The notes under the pieces were generated by a model. That model was not told the DNA's origin, made no database searches, and was given only the letters and a program-made list of their open reading frames with translations. Shown one piece after another: positions 44,071 through 59,760 of a DNA stretch of 64,000 nt; the stretch's first letter is position 1; each line of letters begins with the position of its first letter. Made by a program: the position numbers and the translations under genes. The DNA comes from Lamellibrachia satsuma (Eukaryota; Annelida; Polychaeta; Sabellida; Siboglinidae), in NCBI GenBank assembly GCA_033239005.1, contig BSQZ01000038.1:1929501-1993500 (forward strand). The letters are read 5' to 3'.

Positions 44071-45389
44071 AGCCAGCTCACTGCAGTGAAGCGGGCGTGG
44101 ACCACTGGCCGGCACTTCATTGCACGGCAGAAACAGTTGCATCCACTGCATGACACATGGGGTAGTACTGTTTATAGTGTGAACATAGCATGTTACAAAT
44201 AGTGTCTAACATATGTAAGTAAGTTAGTAAGTAAGTAAGTGAGTAAGTTAATTTATTTCCTCCTCACCATCATCATGTACAATATAAGGCAAACAAAAGC
44301 AATGAAGATGAGGTGGCTACCAGAGAAGTATAAACTTATCGGGCTAGTAGCCAGTGACGATGACATCAGGAACCAATTAACTGGAAGATTTGTCATTGTC
44401 AAGTGTTCTTAATGGGGCATGGCCACCAGACTGATTAATAATTTGGGTGAGGGTGGTCCCAGCAGTTATGTTATAAGTGTGGGCAGTTGGGTTGTTCATA
44501 TTGGAGTGAGCATCGTGCATTAGTGTTAAACTCTCCAAGAAAAACATTTTAGAGGCTTGCTGGAGAAAGTTGCGGGACAACGAATATGGTTATTTCCTGT
44601 GTGGCTTACAGCTGTATGAATCAACAGAAGACAGGATCTAACATCTCGTTATTTTCAAGTAATTTATGTCACAAATGTTTGCGGTGTTAGTGTATATGTG
44701 AATGAGTGTAAAAGTTTCGAAAATGTTCTGAAATATCAATATATTACAGATACGTTTGTTTTTCTTGGTAGCGTACATTAAGTGTTTCCCATTTGTCACA
44801 TTGATTGGGTGCAACATAAAATGTTATAGGGGTAGGATTCAGTTTTATAAATAATGTGTGTGTGCGTGTATGCATATTTGTAACTCTTTTTTAAAACTTT
44901 ACTAGATGTCAGCTCATTAATAAGATTTTTGTTCTTTATTAAGTCATCTGCATTTAATGAGGCTCTCCCCTTTTTAGTCGTCGTTTGCCTTTTCATCGTT
45001 GTATGAACCACTATCATGTGAAAGGTTGCCTACTAAAACAATTGACAGCTTAAATGAGAGAGCACATTTCTTTACATGAGGCGTGTCCTTGGGCAAGTTG
45101 GCCAGATAACATTCGAGAAAGATCTTGATCTGCAGGTGGAAATTGGCTGTGATGGAGCAGCTGGGGAATGTGTTGGAAGATGGGAAAATAATATTTTTGG
45201 GACCTTAGATCGAGAAGAATGTCCAACAGGGCTTAATGAGATTTTGACCACTTGCAGTCATTAGCTAATACATGTATAGAGCACTTCAGAAAGTTCAGTT
45301 TCGATCATGTTTAGTGGTGCTACTGTTATTGTTAATATGTTATGATATTTCATATACAAAGTGCATGGATATGCAGGAAGGGATGGAGG

Positions 45390-45390
<1 letters not shown>

Positions 45391-45461
<71 letters not shown>
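45391..45461. repeat. (GGCA)n microsatellite
   Basis: About 17 copies of ggca; the QAGR-type peptide across it is an artefact. Confidence 0.95.
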
Positions 45462-45743
45462 CTTGGGTGAAATCGTTACTATGGAGCGCCACTGGAGGGG
45501 AGTTTGGACTATCGAAAGTTAGCAGTCCTGTCTTGTGTACAATAATGGCCAGTGACGTTCTGTGAATAATGTATACAGCATCGGTACATAAATTAGTTAT
45601 TTGTAATGACTGTTTAGTGTAACCTAATTTCAATTTTGGAGACGTTTTTAATTCACATCATAACGTCCTTATATCGCCTGTGGGTTGTGTACTTATATTT
45701 AGGGTGTGTGGCCAAGCCCAAGGCAGTGTTCTGCATATGGATT

Positions 45744-46675
45744 CTGGGCTGAACGTGTTACAGACAAATGTGGGCAGGGTTGAAAAAAATTCTGATTTTT
45801 TAAATAAAAAAATCGGATTTTTATGATTTTTTTATTTATTTTATTTTTTTTATAATCTGGTATATAGACATTTATATAGATGTTTATATAAACTCTTTCA
45901 AACGTGTTCTACTCAAATCGATTTGGGTACTTGTCTTAACAGAACGTACATGATTTTTGCTTATATAAAGACATTAGACAATGTCCAAACATGCACCCGC
46001 TGTAGTTGCATAATCTGTATTGGAAAGGAAAGCATGCTGTGTGTCTGAGGCTGTAGCAGTGCTAATTATTGTTTGCTGAGATCAGCACCTGACCAGGGCT
46101 CTGTGTACTCTAACCAAACTGCAAGCTGGTACAGTATTAAACAATTGTAGCCAAGACTCTCTCACTTGAGTCAACATACTGAATTGGTAACAACTAGCAC
46201 AAGCTCTAAGTGGACTTTAATTCAGGGCTTCTGACATGAAAAGATACTTGCTCTGGAAGACAAGTTTGTGTAGCTTCACTGCATTCAGAAAGGGAATAGC
46301 TCAAACACACACAATGTCGTAAAATATTTGACTGTCAGGCTATCTGGTGTCAATACAGCTACACAAGTGTACACACTTTGTGCTTATGTATTAAAAAACA
46401 TGCAAAACATTGTTGATCTTGATGCTTGTAAACAATTATTTGTGTTAAATTCATATAAATCGGCGATTAAAATAATCGGAAGTAAAAAAAATAATAAATA
46501 AATTATTTTTTTTGGAGTGATTTAAATCATGATTTTAATCAATGATTTAAACCAAATGATTTAAATCAAACAACCCTGAATGTGGGGTATAGTGTGTTTG
46601 GATATAGGAAGTTTAAAAAAAAATTATATGATCTGACATAAATGCATTTGAGCAGAGCAGACCAGAAACATTGCC
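45744..46675 (+). repeat. Local dispersed repeat interrupted by a hAT-like element (copy 1)
   Basis: The flanks of the hAT-like element (gtgttacagacaaatgtggg before; gtatagtgtgtttggatata, ggaagttta, atatgatctgacata, catttgagcag, acattgcc after) align to 47268-47372, which has no insertion. That copy is an empty-site control. The repeat itself is unclassified. Confidence 0.65.
45775..46578 (+). mobile_element. hAT-like non-autonomous element, family A
   Basis: 804 bp. It begins cagggttgaaaaaaattctg and ends aaatcaaacaaccctg, and both flanks are exactly aatgtggg (8-bp duplication). No open frame. The internal blocks (gtagttgcataatctgtatt, ggaaaggaaagcatgctgtg, gctctaagtggacttta, ctgtcaggctatctggtgtc) define family A, shared with 11971-12817 and 58298-59142. 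Confidence 0.88.
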
Positions 46676-47267
46676 ATACCCATAGTTGGTGGTAGAGGCT
46701 GTTTTGACTTTTGTTAAGATTGAAATGGTACATTTTTAGATCTTTTTAATAGGCGGAAGGATATTTGGGATTTACTTGACATGTGTGCGGCGTAAATCGT
46801 GCCAATATTGGTAAACATTGATGGGTATCGCGCATACAGGCTCGACAAGCATGTCAATTAGATGATGACGGCGGCAGGTAAAGTTTTATAATTTTTGATA
46901 GTCGGGTTTTTCCCAGTGCATCTGGTTAAACATTAAGCAATTATATAATATAAATTTGAAAATAAAGTCATTGGTATATTTAAAGAGACAGTAATTAAGC
47001 AGGCTTCACTGGTTCGCGGTGCTCTGGAAATACAGTACTGTACATGATCTATGATTTATCATGTGTCAAAATTTACGAACAGTTAAATTATGTAAATGGT
47101 TTTCAGCTAACATTATTGTTTTAACTTGACTGTCAAACAAATAATAATGACGTGATAAGCTGGAGTGTTCCATGATATGTCTACATATACATTGTACCGC
47201 AACTTTATATAAAATTGGACACTTTCTCAGACAAAAGCTTCCCTATTGGGGTCATGCCTCAGTCAGT

Positions 47268-47372
47268 TCCTGGAGTGTTACAGACAAAAGTAAGGCATAG
47301 TAAGTTTGGACATAGGAAGTTAAACAAATCATATGATCTGACATAGGTGCATCTGAGCAGGGACATTGCCAG
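47268..47372 (+). repeat. Local dispersed repeat, empty site (copy 2)
   Basis: It reads ggagtgttacagacaaaagt, aaggcatagtaagtttggac, ataggaagtta, the uninterrupted version of the hAT-bearing locus 1.5 kb upstream. Confidence 0.6.
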
Positions 47373-47775
47373 GTTTGCAATTCAACAATAGACTGAACCT
47401 TTAACTTTGTGAAGTTGGTGATCCCACTGAAAAGTTGGTGGTCTGCATATTAACAACACATTTTAAAATGACGCATGTGACAGTAAGCCTACGTTTCATG
47501 TCAATGTCATATTAATAAAGCTAGAGTATGTATGTTTAGGTAAGAGGCTCACCTTTCTAATGAAAGCCAGGCAACTGAAAACTAACTAGTATAGGATATT
47601 TGGAACATTATTAAAATTCAATAAACACATATATCGTGAATATAATGTTTACTATACGTACATCACTAAAGTTAATAATTGACAATGACCATTCATAACA
47701 GTATGACGTTTTGTGATGACACAAACAAAAAATCAAATTGAAGATGCACCTTTAAGGAAATTTTTATATTCACTT

Positions 47776-48302
47776 ACTAGGACAAAGTAATGCGTAAGTA
47801 CAGTGTAATATATTTTCTCACAAGGGGTGAACTATTCCAAATATGTACAGTACAGGATATGATCATCGCAGACTTCACCATTAGGAGAGCGATGACATTT
47901 GATGCCACAAAGAATGATATAATTCTCATAAGTGAAGTTATAATGCTGCAGGGAGACAAAGATCAGGAAGTCCAAACTTATTTACTTCATGTCTGTCTAC
48001 ATAATAATTTACATATGTCATATTTGTAGTGAGCCACCATTTCTACAATAAAGTCTGAAGAAGATCAGAACATCTCCACTGGGAATCAGTTGCAATCCTC
48101 AGATGCAGCAACAGACAACACCCGATGCACTCCGGCAGACATCATCCAAATGAGAGTATCTTCAAACAGCCCGTATTTCATTGGGCCTCCAACATGTGGA
48201 CATATTCCTTCAATCATTCTGGTCCTTCAGATTTCTGATGACTACCAAGTCTTAAAAGTTATACGTTACGATGGCAAATTAGAAACATCACTACATGAAT
48301 AA
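47776..48302 (+). pseudogene. Candidate coding block upstream of the zinc fingers (unidentified)
   Basis: After an acceptor-like cttactag, one frame runs from 47776 to 48302 with only two consecutive stops (TAG TGA at 48027-48032). It encodes MRKYSVIYFLTRGELFQICT, EVIMLQGDKDQEVQTYLL, then TIKSEEDQNIST and VSSNSPYFIGPPTCGHIPS. The composition looks protein-like, but I recognise no domain. It may be the N-terminal region of the zinc-finger gene or an unrelated remnant. Confidence 0.3.
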
Positions 48303-48592
48303 ATATTTAGTTCTAACATTCGTCACAATAAGTAATCTACAGATGCACCTTCATATCTGTGAGATGTGTATCAAGTAGTTTGGTTTATATTACTTTGCTT
48401 CAATTGTTAGATTGAGTTTGCCATTTACAAATACATAATATTTGTGTAACTTTTAATTGTACTTTTACATGTATTATGTCCACAGCCATTAAAGAATTGT
48501 TGATATTTCAAGGGATGATTAGTTATGAATAAAATACTACTGGTTTTTGTGACGTATTGTAATATTCAAAACACTGTTTTGATCTTCACAAA

Positions 48593-48748
48593 GGTCTGAC
48601 GAGAATAAATTTGGAAGACCCAGCAGAAATACCTTTACAAGAAGGATTCCTGCCGGTCGACAAGACATGTCGCCAAAAGGAAAGAAGACCAACACATTAC
48701 AGTGAGCCACGGGTAAAAGTGAAATCAGAGAAGTTTCAGCCTGATTAA
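48593..48748 (+). pseudogene. Possible exon preceding the zinc fingers
   Basis: 52 codons following ttcacaaa, encoding INLEDPAEIPLQEGFLPVDK, then KERRPTHYSEPRVKVKSEKF and a TAA stop. Charged linker-like composition, 30 bp before the frame that leads into the fingers. Tentative. Confidence 0.3.
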
Positions 48749-48778
48749 TGTAACAGTGGAGAGACGAGAAAGTGGGTA

Positions 48779-52870
<4,092 letters not shown>

Positions 52871-53850
52871 ACTGTTAGGTTCATAAAGAGACTCCCACTT
52901 GTGTAATAGTTTGAATTCACTAAGGTGAACGCAGCTGTTATTGTGTCAGTGGCATAGTTTATTGCTTCAGACTTCACTGGCACACACACACACAGGCATG
53001 TGATTTGCGTACATGTATACACACAAGGCATTGTTTTACGATTTTTCACCGGCTGGGAAAGTGTCAGAAAGACACTACTTTCAGTGGTGAAAAACTGTGC
53101 AACTATATAGAACAAACATTGCAATTTCTTTACTGGTCAGATTACAGCTAGTTATTTGTGAAGGTTCCATTTGTGGACCAATTTGTGAGAAACAAGGTAG
53201 TTATGATACAGGTAAATCCTGAATTTGTCAAAACCAGGCAAAGATTGTTGGTAGATTTTGGTAGGTAGGCACTAGCTGTCACCCAGTATTTGCAGAACAC
53301 AAGAAATTGTCCAGATGTAGACTCCAAATTATGTACATACATCATCATTAGACAGAACACAAATAGTGTAGCCTGTTCAGTTGTGAAAACACAAGAAGAC
53401 TGGATTAAAGATATGATTTTGTCACTCCTACATAAACGGATTCACCTGCCCAGATGGATATTGAACAGCAGGCCTACAAACATGGTTTGGGATACAATAA
53501 TTGCGAATCTCACCAACTGCTCAATATCTCAGATTTCAGCACAGTTTTAAATGGATAAATGTAATTAACTGGAATAAGATAGCACAATTGGTAATTCTTA
53601 ATAAAGTAATTTTAAACCATTTAAGCTGTGTGTAAAATGTTATCATGGATAATATTTGGACTAACATTGATAATCTGTATTATATCGTATTTGATGTAGT
53701 TTGTTGCATGTTCATGATTGGCTCTGGAAATAAACATTACATTTCTATACCGTGTATACTACTGATGACTGGGATTGAAGTAATCTAGAATGTATTAATT
53801 CAATTGACTTCCGGAACCTTGGGCTTGGACTTGGTGCAGCATCTACTTGA
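52871..53850 (+). other. No gene recognised
   Basis: Between the zinc-finger remnant and the second LINE I see no supported feature. Open frames at 53290-53550 plus and 52852-53124, 53148-53360 minus are short and unremarkable. A (CA)n stretch lies near 52981-52993. Confidence 0.5.
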
Positions 53851-54047
53851 AATTGGTGTAGAGAATTTACCAAAAAAAGTGGAATATCGAATAGAATAAG
53901 TATTACTATTGCACACATTTTTTTGCTCGTGCGAGCGTAGTAGAAAAGACACAGTTAGCAAGTATATTAGCCTAAAGTGTTCTTTTGAACACAAAAACAG
54001 CCTTATTCAAGGCCAACGTAGCAATCACATTAAGTCTAAATTTTTTG

Positions 54048-55240
54048 ATGGCGCCGTGCAAAGGGCAGGTAAAGGCCACCAGGCATTTAATATGCAACAG
54101 TTGTAGCAACTGGGTGGACTTCGTCAAGTCCGGGTGCGAAAAGTCCTGGGCTGAGGTTCAGGCGGATAGTTTTAGTGTAGGGGATGTACGAGGATGAAGG
54201 AACTTGAGGTGGAGTTAGAACAGCTGAGGCTACTCGTTGTGGCAGTGGTGGGAAGGGAGCAGGTGGGTTGCGCCAGTGGTTCTGCCTCTGGTGGGGGGAC
54301 AGTACATGATAAAGTGGGGGAAGACGACGAGAGAGATGCTAGGGAGAGCTTACCTCAGCCTGGAAGGAGGCTGAGGGGAGGTAAGGTAACAGGTTGTAGG
54401 GAGACAGGACGAAAGGAGACGAGAAGGGAAGACAAATGGATCGAATGAAAGGGGAGTGGGGGAGACAGTAGTGAAGGAGTCGGGGGGGGGGGCAAGGAGA
54501 CGATAGTTAAGGTGATGGGAGTGAGTGAAACGGGAGGGAAGGTGACATGAGTGCAAGTTAGCCAGGCGACGGTAGGTAAAGGTGGCAGGTTGATCACAGA
54601 GAGAGAGCCTGATGACAGTCAGCCACCAAGTGACAAGACTGCAGGACAGAATGTGATGGAGGGAATCCATCGGAAGAGCTATTCCGAGGCAGTGATAGAG
54701 TGGGTAAGAAAGAGAGCGAGGGTATTTGTGGGGGACTCAATAGTTAGGAAGACCGACAGAGTCTTAAACATTGGAGATGACGTGGTAGTTTGCTTGCCTG
54801 GGGCCAAAATAGAGACGATAACTGAGAGGGTAGAAAACATCGTAGGTTCGGGTAAGGGTGGATCTGTTTTAGTACACGTAGGGACAAATAACGTAGATAT
54901 GGAGGGTACAACTGCCATAGTTAGGAAATACAGGAATTTGGTCAGAACACTAAAGCAGATGCCGGTTGAACAGGTAATGCTGTCAGGGATTTTATCAGTA
55001 ATAGGAAGGGGTCATAGATATCGAAATTGCCGGGGGATGGCAATTAACATGCTAGTCAAGAAGCTATGTATGGAAGAGGAAGTTGGTTTTGTGGGGAAGT
55101 TTTGTTGGAAGGGCGGATATGTACATGAAGGACGGGCTTCATCTAAGTGGAAAGGGGGCAGCAGTATTTCCGGATGGACTCTCGCCAGCAGTAGACAGTG
55201 TCATGGGTAGCATATCAAATATTTTTTGGTAGTAAACACG
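54048..55240 (+). pseudogene. LINE ORF1: zinc-ribbon-like motif and SGNH-type esterase
   Basis: It starts MAPCKGQVKATRHLICNSC with a Cys-x2-Cys...Cys pattern, then (after a frame break near 54190) MKELEVELEQLRLLVVAVV and a Gly/Arg-rich basic linker. From about 54710 it reads ARVFVGDSIVRKTDRV, VLVHVGTNNVDMEG and, after another break near 55090-55110, DMYMKDGLHLSGKGAAVF. The GDS, VGTNN and DGLHLS motifs are the Ser, oxyanion-Asn and Asp-His blocks of SGNH esterases found in ORF1 of CR1/L2-type LINEs. At least two frameshifts make it non-coding today. Confidence 0.75.
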
Positions 55241-55329
55241 ATTTAAACTAGAAGCGCAGGGGGGTACTTAGAGATGCCTCAAGCAGGACAAGAGGCCACT
55301 AGTACAGATAAACCAATAACAGAATGTCT

Positions 55330-57985
55330 GAAAAACATGTCTGAAGCAGGTTATAGATGCATGTGTTTAAATGCTAGGAGTATAGTAAATGGTAGAAGAT
55401 ATTGACCCTCACATAATTGGTATAATCGAATCATAGGCCAACACAGGCATTACAGATGCTGAATTAGGATTGACAGGATACGTAATGTTTAGGAGAGATC
55501 GAATAGGAAGAAGGGGAGGGGGGTTATTTTATATGTTAAAAAATCTATTCAGTCTTATGAAATAAAAAATAGTTTCAGGAAATTAAAAATTAACTATTGG
55601 ATTAGTTTACTGAAGTCCAAACATAAGTGAAGAGGATAACACAAAAATACAAAATGCTATAAAGGAAGTTAGTAAAGGGGAATGTATCATAATGGGAAAT
55701 TTTAACCATGGACACATACAATGGAAATCTCTAGAGAGTACAGGGGGCGAGGACCAACAATTTCTATTTTTAATTCAGGAGAGCTTCCTTACTCAGCACG
55801 TGCTGGAACTAACCAGAGGAGAAAATGTATTAGATATAGTTTTATCATCACAAAAAGAATTAGTGGACAATGTAAAAATACATGAACCATTGGTTGGGTA
55901 ACACTGACCACAATCAAATACATTTTGACATCAATGTAAAATTATAGGAGAAACTTCCACAAAGGTAACTGTAAAGATATGAGAAAATACTTAGCAAAGC
56001 TAGATTGGAATAACATGCTGATGAATAAGACCACAATTGAATGTTGGAATATTCTAAAATATGAAATTGAGAGTATCGATAAATTTGTTCACTTGAAAAA
56101 ACAAGGAAAACGGTCTAGAAAGAAACACTTGTCAAAAGAAGCTATTAGAAAAATAGTGTTTAAGAAAACTGTGGAGGGTTTATAGGCGTACCAGAAAGGA
56201 TGAAGACTATGCAAATTACAAAGAGGCACTTAACCTAGCTACAACTGAAATTAGAAAATCTAAAAGAATCTTTGAAAAAAAATTGGCAGGTAATATAAAA
56301 AATGACAGCAAGAGTTTCTATGCTTATGTAAGGAGTAAACAGAAAGTTCGAGATAAGGTCGGACCACTGGAAAACAACAGGAGAAACATAATTTCAGATG
56401 GGTTTCAAATGGCAGAGGTTCTGGATGAGTATTTCAGCTCAGTTTTTACCACAGAAGATATCAGCTCACTTCCAGTTCCATTTACTAAATTTGAGGGCAA
56501 TACATCAGAACATTTAGGGCAGTTATTTGTAACTCCTGAAATGATAGCAAACAAAATTAAGAAGATGAAAGATAATAAATCACCTGGAGTTGATGGGATA
56601 CAACCAAAACTGCTTAAGGAAATTGTTGAGCATATTAGTACATCCCTTGCATAATTGTTTATCTTGTCACTAGAAGAAGGAATAGTTCCTTCAGAATGGA
56701 AAGAGGCAAACATTACGCCGCTATTTAAGAAGTGATCGAGGAACAAGCCAGAAAATTACAGACCAGTGAGTTTAACATCAGTTGTTTGTAAATTACTCGA
56801 AACATTAATTAGAGACCACATGGTGGAATTCCTTGTAAAACATAAATTAATAAATACATCTCAACATGGGTTCCTAAAAGCAAGGTCATGTCTAAGTAAT
56901 CTCTTATGTTTTTTTGAAGAAATTACAAAGTGAGTAGATGACGGGTCACCAGTGGATGTTGTCTACTTAGATTTTCAGAAAGCTTTCGATAAAGTGCCAC
57001 ATCAAAGATTGTTACTTAAACTAAAAGTCCATGGCATAGGTAATGATGTAATCAACTGGATAGAAAAGTGGCTTACACACAGAAAACAGAGAGTAATAGT
57101 AGATGGTGAGATTTCAAATTGGAAATCTGTTTTGAGTGGGGTACCACAGGGATCAGTATTAGGCCCTATGCTGTTTTTAATATATATAAATGATTTGGAA
57201 GATGACATATCTAGCAAAGTACTCAAATTTGCAGATGACACAAAAGTGTTCAGGAAGGTTACTAATGATACAGATAAACAAAGTTTACAGGATGATCTAC
57301 ATAAATTAGTTAAATTGTAAGAAAAATGGCAAATGTTATTAAATTTTGGGAAGTGTAAATGTATACACATAGGACATGGAAACATGGGTGAAGAATATAA
57401 AATGGGGGATGCTGTACTAGGTAGAACCACACAAGAAAAGGACTTAGGAGTAACATTTAGTGCTGACATGAAAATTTCAGAGCAATGTGGGATTGCTGCT
57501 TCGAAAGGAAATCAAATTCTAGGGCTAATTAGGAGAACTATCATGTATAAGGAGAAACAGCTAATTGTGCCCCTGTACAAAGCAATAGTTAGACCACATT
57601 TGGAATATTGTATTCAAGCATGGAGGCCATATCATAAAAAGGACACAGACAAGCTAGAAAGAATACAACGAAGAGCAACTAAAATGATTCCAGAATTGAG
57701 AGACCTTAGTTACGAAAGCTGCTTATTACAATGTGGATTGACAACACTAGAGACCAGGAGACTAAGAGGAGACCAAATAGAAGTGTTTAAAATAGTGAAT
57801 GGTTATGAGGATGTTGATAGAAATATGTTCTTCAAACTTAAAGAAGGCAGTAGAACCAGAGGACACAAAGCAGCATTAGTTAAGGAGCAGTGTAGGTTGG
57901 ACATGAGAAAGTACTCTTTCTCACAGAGGGTGATAAATAAATGGAACAAACTGACAAATGATTGTGTTAATGCTAGTACACCTGT
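55330..57985 (+). pseudogene. LINE ORF2: endonuclease and reverse transcriptase, broken
   Basis: Endonuclease remnants (CMCLNARSIV, IIMGNFNHGHIQW, ENVLDIVLSSQKEL) contain deletions near 55390 and 55570. The reverse transcriptase follows from 56283 (DNKSPGVDGIQPKLLKE, DVVYLDFQKAFDKVPHQRLL, GVPQGSVLGPMLFLIYIND, FADDTKVFRK) with stops at 56654, near 56735, 56932 and 57320. The C-terminal LYKAIVRPHLEYCIQAWRP region is intact to 57985. The catalytic FADD motif is preserved even though the frame is not. Confidence 0.85.
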
Positions 57986-58297
57986 TGTGTGAACAGGGGT
58001 GGGTTCAATTACACATAATTATATCAATTACAATTACAATTATATTTCAATTTTTAGTTCAATTACAATTACACTCATAATTTTTCAATTCAATTACAAT
58101 TACACTGTTTCAATTTCAATTACAATTACAATTACATTATGCGGAACCAAATATATTCAGCATTTGTTAACTATATAGTTTTGCACTTTTGCTGAATTTC
58201 AATATTTTGTACACAATTGATACACAAATATAACGGTAATGATTGTAAATTGTTGAAGAATTGTGGCTTGAATTTTGAATTGTACTAAATAAAAAGA

Positions 58298-58362
58298 CAG
58301 CCGTTTAAACATATTTTTATTATATAAATATATATTTTAAATCTGGTATATAGACATTAATA

Positions 58363-58436
<74 letters not shown>

Positions 58437-59142
58437 TGATGTATTTATATACTCTTTCAAATCAATCTAGGTACTTGTCTTAACAGAGGGTACATGATTT
58501 TTGCTTATATAAAGACATTAGACAATATCCACAAGGCTTCACCTCCTGTAGTTGCATAATCTGTCTTGGAAAGGAAAGCATGCTGTGTGTCTGTGGCTGT
58601 AGCAGTGCTAATTATTGTTTGCTGAAAGGGTGGATTAGCACCTGTCCATGGCCCTGTGTACTCTAAGGGTCTCTAACCAGACTGCAAACTGGTACAGTAT
58701 TAAACAATGGTAGCCCAGACTGTCTCACTTGGGACAGTCTGGGCTACTAAGTCCACTTAGAGCACAAGCTCTAAGTGGACTTTAACTCAGGGCTTCTGAC
58801 TTGAAAAGATACTTCCTCTGGAAGACAACATTGTGTAGCTTCACTGCATTCAAAAAGGGAATAGCTCAGACATACACAATGTCATAAAATATTTGACTGT
58901 CAGGCTATCTGGTGTCAATACAGCTACACAAGTGTCCACACTTTGTGCTTTTGTATTAAAAGACATACAAAACTCTGTTGATCTCAATGCTTATAAACAA
59001 TTATTTGTGCTAAATTCATATAAATTAGCAATTACAAAAATCGGAAGTAAAAAAAAATCATAAATCAATGATTTTTTGGAGTGGTTTAAATCATGATTTA
59101 AATCAATGATTTAAATAAAATTATTTAAATCAAACAACCCTG
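58298..59142 (+). mobile_element. hAT-like family A element nested inside the previous one
   Basis: It follows family A (45775-46578) block by block from ctggtatatagacatta to aaatcaaacaaccctg. The left end (cagccgtttaaacat) is diverged and the flanking 8-mers (taaaaaga, aacctgta) do not match, so only the right boundary is firm. It contains a (TA)n tract (58367-58431) and a rearranged hairpin pair (58710-58782) not seen in the other copies. Confidence 0.65.
58367..58431. repeat. (TA)n microsatellite
   Basis: About 32 TA units inside the nested family-A element; absent from the copy at 45.8 kb, so it is a local expansion. Confidence 0.95.
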
Positions 59143-59760
59143 AACCTGTATGAGACTTAAATTATATTTTATTGACAGTTTGTTCAGGTAGTTTGAAACG
59201 TACTGTAATTGATTGTAATTTATTGTAATTGAAATAAATTTTCAATTATACAAAATATTACAATTACAACACAAATTTGAAACCATAATCAATTACAATT
59301 ACAATTACAAAATTTTGCTGTAATCAATTACAATTACGTAATTGGACCCAGCCCTGTGTGTGAATATGTTTAAAAATTGAATTGACATATATTTGATAAG
59401 GGCGGGCTACACATAGATGAGACAAATTTTGGACTCTCGATAAGCCAATGGCTTCCTTGTTCACTTGCCATCTGGAACTTGTTGTTTGGGATGGCAATCT
59501 TGTTAAATCTTGTTAAATCTAATTTGATGAGGCTGCACTTGAATCTTTTTTATTCAGATGAATACATTTCTTAATTCATCACCAGGGTGAAAGTTAGTTA
59601 GTTAGAAAGTTAGGGGGCTGCAGCATAACTAGGTTTACATTATGCCTATTGCTAATGTGCCGTATTTAAACTGTTTGAAACAATGCTGCACTTTAACGTT
59701 ATTCATGAGAATGTATTAGGACCTATAATCCAGCAGTGAAATGCTGTTTTAAAGGTGAAT

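Larger units (their letters stand above)
39931..46800. other. Intergenic region upstream of BCL7
   Basis: The BCL7 promoter is presumably just above 39930, where sequence is CpG-richer (39950-40080). Beyond lie two minus-strand LINE tails, a decayed coding remnant, the 40-bp minisatellite complex, a (GGCA)n tract and a hAT-like element, listed separately. 40810-42180 and 44090-45380 show no gene I recognise; the short frames at 41306-41497 and 45076-45264 are unsupported. A gta-agt simple repeat sits at 44214-44258. Confidence 0.45.
57994..59356 (+). mobile_element. hAT-like element inserted in the LINE, exact 8-bp duplication
   Basis: It begins caggggtgggttcaattac and ends gtaattggacccagccctg, an inverted pair matching over about 19 bases with three mismatches. 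Both flanks are tgtgtgaa (57986-57993 and 59357-59364). Its arms are packed with caattacaatta motifs, direct on the left and inverted on the right. The middle (58298-59142) is a family-A element, so the host MITE was only about 520 bp before it was invaded. Confidence 0.88.
53900..59520 (+). mobile_element. CR1-type LINE, near full length, degenerate
   Basis: Same family as the element at 49148, but with a 5' leader and ORF1 retained. ORF1 spans about 54048-55240, ORF2 about 55330-57985, and after a nested hAT-like insertion (57994-59356) the 3' tail resumes at 59365 (aatatgtttaaaaattgaat, gggcgggctac, ctctcgataagccaatggc) and ends in ttgttaaatc repeats near 59520. Frameshifts, stops and deletions occur throughout, so it is inactive. 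The 5' boundary is not defined by a target duplication and is approximate. Confidence 0.85.

Noticed and set aside
48027..48032. Stop-codon readthrough at TAG TGA joining two frames
   Set aside because: Two adjacent stops make readthrough unlikely; an exon border or a dead gene is simpler.
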